Both the position numbers and the translations under genes were made by a program. A DNA stretch of 64,000 bases, taken from NCBI RefSeq assembly GCF_009766105.1, contig NZ_LMUH01000001.1, positions 249,187-313,186 of the forward strand. The letters are read 5' to 3'. Shown in pieces: positions 53,987 to 61,833 of the stretch. Below the pieces are notes generated by a model, which was not told the origin of the DNA, made no database searches, and saw nothing but the letters and a program-made list of their open reading frames with translations. Each line of letters begins with the position of its first letter. The stretch's first letter is position 1. This DNA comes from Granulicella sp. S156 (GTDB taxonomy: Bacteria; Acidobacteriota; Terriglobia; Terriglobales; Acidobacteriaceae).

Positions 53987-54904
53987 AGGATCGAACTGGT
54001 AGCGGCGGAATAACCCTTGTGCCTCGTCGCCTCTGAGCCACTCTGCAAACGCGGCTGCACCGTTCGGGTTGGCGGCGTTCTGGAGAATCGCGGCATAGTA
54101 AACCAGCGGCTCCGGATAGTACGTCTTCCCGTCAATCAACAGACTCACATCCGGATGCTCAGCGTGAACATTCTGACCACTCAGGTTGATGTCCTTTGGC
54201 AGAACGACGTAGGGTAGGTTGGCCCAACCGGGTCCGATCCTGTAAGAAGCACTGGCATCCAATTCACCGCTCTGCAGGCGTGCCTGATTGTTTCCGCCGG
54301 TAAGAATCTGAGCCGGGTTCAGTGTCGGACCAAGAACCTTCTCCACCAGATTTGGCTGATTGTATTTTTTGGCAGCCAGCATAATCGCAAAGATGATGTT
54401 GCGTCCTCCCGGGTCGCCGGCAGGATTGGAACGCGCAAAGCGCAGCCCAGGTTCCTGCAGAATCTCCCACCAGTTCGCCTTCCCCTTGGCGACAGCTTCG
54501 AACTGAGGCGCAAAGCGACTCTTCGGACTGTACACAATGACCATCTCTGTGCGGGCGATCGGCTGCGCTATCTTCGCTTTACCAGCACGCATCACAGTGA
54601 GCATCGGACCGGGCGTGATGGGGATGAACACATCAGCCCGCAAACTCCCATCTACAATCGACTGCGCTACAGCATCTGCACCCTGCGCGTGACTATGCAG
54701 GTCCAGCTTGAGGCTCTGCGCAATCGACGCCTTGATAGGACCTTCCATGATCGGACGGATAGAACCAGCAGAGGCGACGTCGAGCACCGCCAATTCTTCA
54801 GCCAGCAAGCGAGTGGGAAATCCAGCAGCGATAGCTCCTGCGACGAGCGAACCTCCGCCCATCAAAAGCTCTCGCCTGTTGAAGTCTTTTCTGTCGCGTT
54901 TCAT
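53957..54904 (-). CDS. ModA/WtpA-like periplasmic substrate-binding protein
   Basis: 315 residues with an export signal of Tat-like form (NRRELLMGGGSLVAGAIAAGFPTRL). The mature chain starts LAVLDVASAGSIRPIMEGPIK, with ADVFIPITPGPMLTVMRAG, MVIVYSPKSRFAP, and ARSNPAGDPGGRNIIFAIMLAAKKY, all matching the molybdate/tungstate binding-protein pattern. ARLQSGELDASASYRIG follows. No permease or ATPase gene is nearby, so it must share a transporter, perhaps ModBC at 37-38 kb. AAGGATCTCC precedes the ATG. Sulfate- and other anion-binding relatives cannot be excluded. Confidence 0.8.
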   Translation of the reverse strand: MKRDRKDFNRRELLMGGGSLVAGAIAAGFPTRLLAEELAVLDVASAGSIRPIMEGPIKASIAQSLKLDLHSHAQGADAVAQSIVDGSLRADVFIPITPGPMLTVMRAGKAKIAQPIARTEMVIVYSPKSRFAPQFEAVAKGKANWWEILQEPGLRFARSNPAGDPGGRNIIFAIMLAAKKYNQPNLVEKVLGPTLNPAQILTGGNNQARLQSGELDASASYRIGPGWANLPYVVLPKDINLSGQNVHAEHPDVSLLIDGKTYYPEPLVYYAAILQNAANPNGAAAFAEWLRGDEAQGLFRRYQFDPPGDASTLHA

Positions 54905-55102
54905 GGAGATCCTTCCCCTCTTCGAGGGAGATAGAGGTTTGCGCTATCGATTTTATACGGAGCGAAACGATATCTTTTGTCTGTGCCGGGCGGCGAGGCC
55001 ACTGCGGAGCGCTGGTAAGACAGAGACTAGCTTCGAGGATGGCGTACACTTGGAACGGCTATTGATCGAATAAAAGATCACGCCCAACCGTTCCGACGCA
55101 CG

Positions 55103-58100
55103 ATGTTCCCGGAGGGATCCCGGTGTCGAATGCCTTCTCCACCCATACAAAGACCACCGCCCAAAGGCACATCACCGGAGATTCCCGTTGTGGCCATCGG
55201 GGCATCGGCAGGGGGGCTGGAAGCTCTTACGGCAATTCTGCATGCGCTTCCCACAGATATCGCATTGGCGTTCATTCTGATTCAGCACCTCGACCCCAAA
55301 CGCCGTAGCCTTTTGCCGGAACTGCTTGCGAAGGCGACAAAAATTCCTGTACTCGAAGCCATCAACTCGATGAAAATCGAGTCCAACCGCGTCTATGTGA
55401 TGCCCAGCAACGTAGACATCTCCATCACGGATGGCCACTTCGGACTGATACCGCGAGTCGCGGATCACAAGCAACACTTGCCCATCGACATCTTCATGCG
55501 TTCGCTGGCCGAAGTACGCAAGAACAAGGCCATCGGCGTCATCCTTTCGGGCACAGCATCCGACGGCACAGCCGGGGTTGAAGCGATTCGCGCCAAAGGT
55601 GGAGTGACCTTCGCCCAGAGCCCGGAGACAGCGAAGTTCGGCGGCATGCCACGGAGCGCCATCGAATCTGGCTGCATCGATTACGTTCTATCTCCCGAGA
55701 AGATTGCGGCGGAACTGGCCTGGATGAGCACCCACCCCAACGCCCGGCGCAAGTTGCTGGATCCCCAGGAAGAGCCCAAAGACGATCATGACGTCTTCGA
55801 TTCAATTTTGAATGTGGTCAGTACTTCACAGGGCGCAGACTTCACCAAATACAAACCCAATACGATTCATCGGCGTACGCAGCAGCGCATGGCTGCGCTT
55901 CGGATCACTTCCCTTGCGGTATATCTCACCTATCTCGGCGAACATCCAGAAGAGGTAGCAGCGCTCTCCCATCATGTTCTGATTCCCGTAACAGAGTTCT
56001 TCCGCAATCCGGAGGTCTTTGAGGACCTTGCAAAGACAGTGTATCCAGCGATCGTTGCAGAAAAAGCAGAGGGGTCGCTGCGTATCTGGGTAGTCGCCTG
56101 TTCCAGCGGAGAAGAGGTGTACTCGCTGGCGATTACCTTGCTGGAGTTTCTAGGTGCAAGAGCAGATGGCATCCGCATCCAGATCTTTGGCACGGACATC
56201 AATGAGAAAGGGATTGCGAAGGCGCGCTCCGGCATCTACCCCGACAGCGCCATGAAGAATGTCTCTGCAGCCCGCATTGCAAAGTTTTTCACGAGGGTAA
56301 CAGGGGGATACCGGGTCAACAAATCGATCCGCGATCTGTGTGTCTTTGCGCGTCAGAATGTCACTAAAGACCCACCCTTTTCGAGCCTGGATCTCATCTC
56401 TTGCCGGAACTTCCTGATCTACATTCAACCGGAGCTGCAGGAAAGAGTGATCTCGACCCTGCACTACGCCTTGAATACCTCCGGATTTCTGCTGCTGGGC
56501 AGTGCCGAGAGTGCAGCCTCTTATCCGCAGATGTTTACGCCATTGAATAAAAAGAGCAAAATCTACTCCAAAAAGGTTGGCAATCACCGGCAACAGCATA
56601 CGTTCAAGACAAGCCGGACTCCCCTGCAGGCGACGGCATCGCCGATAACAAAAGCGCAGCCCATCAGCCGTTCGAGCCAGAATGAAGCCGAGCTGCAGCA
56701 ACTCGCCGATCGAATCGTGCTGAAGGAGTGTGCCCCGCCCGGCGTGATCGTCAACGATGCCCTTGAGATCCTTCAGTTTCGCGGTCGAACCAGTCCTTAC
56801 CTGGAGCCTGCGTCCGGACGCGCGAATCTTAATCTGCTGAATATGGTCCATGACGAGCTGGCCATCGCCCTGCGCACGGCCATCGCTTCCGCCAGAAAAA
56901 AAGCTGCGTCCATCAAGAAAAAGAACGTCGCTTTTGAACATAACGGCAAAAGGCGTGTGGTCGATTTATCCGTGATTCCCATGGAAGAACCGGTTTCCGG
57001 AATAGGGCGGTGTTATCTCATCCTCTTTGAGGGCGCAGCACCTCTAATCGAGACACACGGCAAAACAAGTCAGCGCCTGCCTGTGAAGGCAAGCGATCTT
57101 GCTCGGAGAACGATTCTTGAGCAGAAACGCGAACTGCAAGCCACACGCGCGCTGCTCAAGGAGCATCTGGGAGCACACGAAACGCTCCGCGAAGACTATC
57201 AGTCCGCCAACGAAGAGATGCTCTCTGCCAACGAAGAGCTGCAAAGTACCAATGAAGAGCTGGAGACTTCCAAAGAGGAGTTGCAAGCCACCAACGAAGA
57301 ACTCACCACCGTCAACGATGAGTTGAACAGCAACAACACAACCCTGCATCTGCTTGGGAATGACCTGAAGAACCTGCTCGAAAGCACCGTGATCCCTATC
57401 GTGATGGTCGATAGCGGTCTGTGCATACGCCGCATGACCCCTACGGCAGAGACCATCTTTAAAGTGCTTCCCACCGATATAGGACGCCCCATTACCGATA
57501 TCCGGCCGGACCTCAACGTTGATTTAAAACCTCTGCTTACAACTGTTCTCCGAGACGTCGTAGATCTCGAACGAGAGGTACAGGATCAGCAAGGCCGCTG
57601 GTATCGGCTGCAGGTAAAACCCTACAAGACATTCGATGACCGCAGCGATGGCGCAGTCTTAGTCCTCATGGATATCGATGTCATCAAGAAGCGCAATCAG
57701 GAGCTGGTACTTGCGAGCGAGTTTACCAAGTCCATCATCGAAACCATGCCCGAGCCTGTATTGGTATTGAATGCCGACTTGCACGTCCTGATGGCGAACT
57801 ATTCTTTCTATCAGGCCTTTGAAGTTACACCGGAGGCAACACTGAACCGGTTTGTGTATAGCCTCGGGGATGGGCAGTGGAATAAAGCCGATCTTCGGAC
57901 CCTGTTGGAAGAGGTTCTGCCGCACGACAGAAATTTCCTGAATCATGAGGTCATCTACGATTTTCCCGGCATCGGCTGGAAGTCCTTCATGCTCAGTGGG
58001 CGCTACATGGTGCAGGAGCCGGAAGCAGCCCCCCTGATCCTCTTGTCCCTCACGGATATGACCAAGCGCAAGAAGATCGAAGCGGCGCTCATCCAGGCAG

Positions 58101-58786
58101 AGAAGCTGGCCATTGCGAGCCGTCTGGCGGCCACCATCGCGCATGAGATCAATAATCCGTTGGAGGCGATCACCAATCTTCTTTATCTCGCCTCGACCGG
58201 AGATGATGCGGCAGCAGCAAAAGCCTATGCGACCCAGGCACTGGAAGAGGTCGGCCGCGTCTCACACATCACGCAGCAGACACTCAAGTTCTACCGGCAA
58301 TCTACAGCTCCGTCGTCGGTGCAGGTCTCTGAGATCCTGGACTCTCTGCTGGTGCTTTATCACGGAAAGCTCCTGGCCAATAACATCATCATCCATCGTC
58401 AATATAGAGACAGTCCGTCGATCCTTTGCCTGGCAGGAGACCTTCGTCAGATCTTTGCGAATATCATCTCCAACGCTGTCGACGCGATGAGGTCGGGTTC
58501 CATCACCCTGCGGGTAAGAGCCTCCTATGACTGGCATAACCCAGAACGACGCGGTATACGTACGACCATTGCCGACACCGGCACGGGAATGGAAGCCAAG
58601 ACGCTCCACCGAATCTATGAGCCGTTCTTTACGACCAAGAACGAGACTGGCACCGGGCTTGGCATGTGGGTGTCTGCTCAACTTGTCGAACGACTGCAGG
58701 GCGATCTGCGGGTGTCCAGCACAACGCGCCCCGGAAGAAGTGGTACGGCCTTCTCCCTCTTCTTACCCCTTGAGCTATCGAAGTAG
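55103..58786 (+). CDS. CheB-CheR hybrid with PAS domains and histidine kinase
   Basis: About 1227 residues, a fusion of a CheB methylesterase, a CheR methyltransferase and a sensor kinase. CheB: GASAGGLEAL (Ser), IQHLDPKRRS (His) and SGTASDGTAG (Asp) in residues ~30-200. CheR: VTEFFRNPEVF, WVVACSSGEEVYSLA and FARQNVTKDPPF to residue ~490. Then a linker, a coiled coil of repeated NEELQ-type units near residue 700-740, two PAS-like regions, and a kinase with the H-box HEINNPLEAI (His at about 1014) and an ATP-binding IADTGTGME and GTGLGMWVSAQL. No receiver domain or other che genes are in the window. Start at 55103 or 55130; the latter has GGAGGG about 13 bases upstream. Confidence 0.9.
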   Translation: MFPEGSRCRMPSPPIQRPPPKGTSPEIPVVAIGASAGGLEALTAILHALPTDIALAFILIQHLDPKRRSLLPELLAKATKIPVLEAINSMKIESNRVYVMPSNVDISITDGHFGLIPRVADHKQHLPIDIFMRSLAEVRKNKAIGVILSGTASDGTAGVEAIRAKGGVTFAQSPETAKFGGMPRSAIESGCIDYVLSPEKIAAELAWMSTHPNARRKLLDPQEEPKDDHDVFDSILNVVSTSQGADFTKYKPNTIHRRTQQRMAALRITSLAVYLTYLGEHPEEVAALSHHVLIPVTEFFRNPEVFEDLAKTVYPAIVAEKAEGSLRIWVVACSSGEEVYSLAITLLEFLGARADGIRIQIFGTDINEKGIAKARSGIYPDSAMKNVSAARIAKFFTRVTGGYRVNKSIRDLCVFARQNVTKDPPFSSLDLISCRNFLIYIQPELQERVISTLHYALNTSGFLLLGSAESAASYPQMFTPLNKKSKIYSKKVGNHRQQHTFKTSRTPLQATASPITKAQPISRSSQNEAELQQLADRIVLKECAPPGVIVNDALEILQFRGRTSPYLEPASGRANLNLLNMVHDELAIALRTAIASARKKAASIKKKNVAFEHNGKRRVVDLSVIPMEEPVSGIGRCYLILFEGAAPLIETHGKTSQRLPVKASDLARRTILEQKRELQATRALLKEHLGAHETLREDYQSANEEMLSANEELQSTNEELETSKEELQATNEELTTVNDELNSNNTTLHLLGNDLKNLLESTVIPIVMVDSGLCIRRMTPTAETIFKVLPTDIGRPITDIRPDLNVDLKPLLTTVLRDVVDLEREVQDQQGRWYRLQVKPYKTFDDRSDGAVLVLMDIDVIKKRNQELVLASEFTKSIIETMPEPVLVLNADLHVLMANYSFYQAFEVTPEATLNRFVYSLGDGQWNKADLRTLLEEVLPHDRNFLNHEVIYDFPGIGWKSFMLSGRYMVQEPEAAPLILLSLTDMTKRKKIEAALIQAEKLAIASRLAATIAHEINNPLEAITNLLYLASTGDDAAAAKAYATQALEEVGRVSHITQQTLKFYRQSTAPSSVQVSEILDSLLVLYHGKLLANNIIIHRQYRDSPSILCLAGDLRQIFANIISNAVDAMRSGSITLRVRASYDWHNPERRGIRTTIADTGTGMEAKTLHRIYEPFFTTKNETGTGLGMWVSAQLVERLQGDLRVSSTTRPGRSGTAFSLFLPLELSK

Positions 58787-58802
58787 AGAAATCGTACCGC
58801 GC

Positions 58803-60623
58803 TCAGCGAACCCGATAGACACGAGCTTCCCATCCCGCCATACGGACCGTGGCTTTTCCGCTTTCCCTGCGATTGTCTGAGGAGAGGACAAGCTCTCCAA
58901 CCTTGAGCGTCGTTGGAAGCGCATAGTCGACCGGCTCTCGGCTGAAATTCATCAGGACAAGATACTTGTCCTCGCCTAACGAACGCGTATAAGAAAAAAT
59001 CTTTGGGTTCTCCGGATCAAGATCTTGGTAGTCGCCGTAGATAAGTGCCGGCGTACTGGCGCGGAGTGCGATCAAGCCGCGAAAATATTCATAGACCGAA
59101 TTGGGATCCTTCAGCTGCTGTTCGGCATTGATGGTTCCATAGTTTGGATTGACAGCGATCCACGGGACCTCAGCCGTGGTGAAGCCTCCGTTCCGGGAAC
59201 CGTTCCACTGCATGGGAGTGCGTGAGTTATCGCGGCTGGTGTGCCGCATATCATCCATATATTGTGCTGCCGTCTCTTTGCCGCTCAGCACATCGGCCTT
59301 CCAGGCGTTCTTCGCCTCGATATCCCGCAGTTGATCGATCTTTTGAAAGGGATAGTTGGTCATGCCTAACTCGTCCCCCTGGTAGAGAAACGGTGTGCCT
59401 CGCTGTGTCAGCAGCAGCGTTGCCAGGACTTTGGCAGACGGCGCCCGCCACTCCGGCGAGTCGTCACCGAACGTTGAGACAACACGCGGGTTGTCGTGGT
59501 TGGAGAGAAAGATCGTATTCCAGCTGTGCGCATCAAGCCCTGCGGTCTGTCGCGCATAAAGCGCCTTCAACTCCGGAAGCGTCCATGGGCGAATCTTGCG
59601 ACCATCCCGTTCCAGATGCACGATATCGAAGTTGAAGATCATGTTGAGCTCTTTACGACGCTCATCGACCAGCAGAGGCGTTTTCTGCAATGAAATTCCA
59701 AGCGCCTCTCCCACCGTCAGCGTGTCGTACTGCGAGAGCACGTTGCGGTTCATCTCCTGAATATATTCGTGGAGATGCGGCCCCGAGGCATAGACGTCGC
59801 TGGAACTCTCTCCCCGTTTGAGGTCTGGAAACGCGGGGTTCTTGGAGATAAATGGAATCACATCCATGCGGAACCCATCGACTCCCTTGTCCAACCAGAA
59901 CTTCATGATGCTGTACACATCGGCGCGAACTTTGGGATTGTCCCAGTTGAGGTCCGGTTGTTTTTCCGCAAAGAGATGGAGATAGTATTCGTTCGTCGCC
60001 GGATCGAGCTTCCAGGCCGAACCAGAAAAGAAAGACGGGAAATTATTGGGCGGCGGCGGCGTGCCATTCTCCCCAGGCTTGCCGGGCCGCCAGAAGTAGA
60101 AGTCGCGATAAGGGTTGTCCTTCGATTTGCGGCTTTCGACAAACCAGCTATTTTCGTCACTGGTGTGATTGACGACCAGGTCGAGAATCAACCGCATGTG
60201 CCGCTTCTTGATTCCGGCAAGAAGCTCGTCGAAGTCGGCCATGGTGCCGAACTCCGCCATGATCTTGCGATAGTCGCGGATGTCATAGCCATTGTCCGCA
60301 TTGGGCGAGTCATAGTGCGGTCCAAGCCAGACGACATTGACTCCGAGCCTCTGCAGGTAGTCGAGCCTGGAAGTGACACCGCGCAGATCGCCGATGCCGT
60401 CTCCGTTAGAGTCCTGGAACGAACGCGGATATACCTCGTACACCACCGCTTCCTTCCACCAGGTTGGAATGTACCCATTGATTGTGCGGCCCTCCTGCGT
60501 AAGGACGTGCGACGGAGTGGCGGAGGGTGTAAACGGCATAGTCCCAGTCTGCGCGCAAGCGTGACCTGCGGCAAACCCACCAAACAACCCGCCGACGAAG
60601 CCGGCAACGATAAGGGAACGCAT
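58803..60623 (-). CDS. Secreted GH13 alpha-glucosidase / oligo-1,6-glucosidase-type enzyme
   Basis: 606 residues from ATG at 60623 (TTG at 60626 also in frame), with a signal peptide (SLIVAGFVGGLFGGFAAGHACAQ). The GH13 barrel has VYEVYPRSFQDSNGDGIGDL, DLVVNHTSDE, the nucleophile in GVDGFRMDVIPF (Asp254), the acid/base in LTVGEALG (Glu306) and FLSNHDNPR. VVNHTSDENSWF and the small C-terminal sandwich fit the oligo-1,6-glucosidase and alpha-glucosidase subfamily. Export suggests action on alpha-glucans or oligosaccharides in the periplasm. It converges on the CheB-CheR gene with a 16-base gap. Confidence 0.9.
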   Translation of the reverse strand: MRSLIVAGFVGGLFGGFAAGHACAQTGTMPFTPSATPSHVLTQEGRTINGYIPTWWKEAVVYEVYPRSFQDSNGDGIGDLRGVTSRLDYLQRLGVNVVWLGPHYDSPNADNGYDIRDYRKIMAEFGTMADFDELLAGIKKRHMRLILDLVVNHTSDENSWFVESRKSKDNPYRDFYFWRPGKPGENGTPPPPNNFPSFFSGSAWKLDPATNEYYLHLFAEKQPDLNWDNPKVRADVYSIMKFWLDKGVDGFRMDVIPFISKNPAFPDLKRGESSSDVYASGPHLHEYIQEMNRNVLSQYDTLTVGEALGISLQKTPLLVDERRKELNMIFNFDIVHLERDGRKIRPWTLPELKALYARQTAGLDAHSWNTIFLSNHDNPRVVSTFGDDSPEWRAPSAKVLATLLLTQRGTPFLYQGDELGMTNYPFQKIDQLRDIEAKNAWKADVLSGKETAAQYMDDMRHTSRDNSRTPMQWNGSRNGGFTTAEVPWIAVNPNYGTINAEQQLKDPNSVYEYFRGLIALRASTPALIYGDYQDLDPENPKIFSYTRSLGEDKYLVLMNFSREPVDYALPTTLKVGELVLSSDNRRESGKATVRMAGWEARVYRVR

Positions 60624-60820
60624 CAAGACAGTCTCTCTAAAAAGAAGACGGGGCGCCGATAACTTTTATCCCCTTCCTCCATTTCACTGCTGCAAGTTAT
60701 CTAGCGTGAATTAAATCACTTTATGAATGCATGAACCGATCTCAGGGTCAGCTCGAATTCACCGGCTAGAAGGATCACGATGTGTAGGGTAGGGGGTATC
60801 ACTCGGAAGCGAGCAGATTG

Positions 60821-61354
60821 CTAGTGTCCCCTGGCCTGCTCAACCCATCGCTGCTCATTCACTCCCTTCACCAAGAGCCAGAGCATTAGTGCAGCCTCCG
60901 CAACGAATCCGAGAACTTCGGTGAAGACGGCTACACCATGCATACGCCATGGAGCAAGGAAGACAAACCATCCGAAGCCCGCTATCAAAATTAACAGCCC
61001 CAGTGCCCTTGGCAAGAAGGCCGAACGAAGAATCAGAACGCCGATCAGAAAACAGTACACTCCGAAGAAGAGCAGCGGATTAGCTGGTGGCTTCCCGCTG
61101 GGATACAACTCCGGCAACATCATGGCGACCCCTGCGAAATTGAATAGCATGGCGACGGACGACAGAATCCTGCCCGACGGCCAGAACAGCCGGCAAAACA
61201 GAATTCCGAGCACGAGGTAGAGCGCAATCGAGATGAAGTTGGTCACCTTTCCCGATACGGCAAAATGCTTACTAAGCAGAACCTGTCCCACAATTGCTGT
61301 CAGGAAGTACAGCAGATAGATAAGACCCGTTGTCCTTGCCAACGAACTCCTCAT
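60821..61354 (-). CDS. DUF4386-like membrane protein
   Basis: About 177 residues from ATG at 61354, preceded by GGAGG ten bases upstream; a longer frame to 61423 adds an unlikely basic tail. Six hydrophobic segments are visible, with the start SLARTTGLIYLLYFLTAIVGQVL matching the R-x-x-G-L-L-Y-L-L pattern of DUF4386 proteins, then LPELYPSGKPPANPLLFFGVY and LPRALGLLILIAGFGWF. DUF4386 proteins have no known function. It stands alone between the GH13 gene and the last receptor. Confidence 0.7.
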   Translation of the reverse strand: MRSSLARTTGLIYLLYFLTAIVGQVLLSKHFAVSGKVTNFISIALYLVLGILFCRLFWPSGRILSSVAMLFNFAGVAMMLPELYPSGKPPANPLLFFGVYCFLIGVLILRSAFLPRALGLLILIAGFGWFVFLAPWRMHGVAVFTEVLGFVAEAALMLWLLVKGVNEQRWVEQARGH

Positions 61355-61833
61355 GCTTGTACGACCTCCATGGCGTTTCAATCCCATTTTCAAGGCGAGG
61401 ATAGCACGCAACACGCGACGCAACCCCTAATGAGTTGTCGGGCTGCGGGTTTGGACATCAAACGCATTCATGGAGAGGTAGAACCAGTTTGTATTTCTGA
61501 TTCTGGCGAGTCGTCGGCCAATAGGACGTCGAGGTGGCTCCCTCAGCCCTCTTTGTGTTCATAACCCAAAGAGCCTAAGTTACGCCTAATCGAAACTATG
61601 GGTTCAAAGCTGCCACCTACCGAACTTCACTCCTGCACCGGCTTCTGGCAATGATGCTCAGAGGTCGCGGACACACAGAGGAAGGGGCAGGAGTGAAACA
61701 TTCGGCTCTATTTGATGGGGATTATGCTGTCAGGCATATTTATTGGAATAATTTTTCTATTGACATCAAACATGTCAGACAGGTAAGGTTCTGTGGCTGA
61801 GAAGCAATCGCTTTAACCTGTCCCGGAGAAATC
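61355..61833. other. Intergenic region with a likely promoter and operator for the last receptor
   Basis: 479 bases without a credible gene. A promoter-like pair TTGACA (61760-61765) and TAAGGT (61784-61789) with 18-base spacing stands 45 bases before the receptor start. Between the boxes is TGTCAGACA (61773-61781), and GACAT-N5-ATGTC (61762-61776) overlaps it. Such TGTC-N-GACA half-palindromes are typical of GntR-type operators, so repression at this promoter is plausible. Confidence 0.5.
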
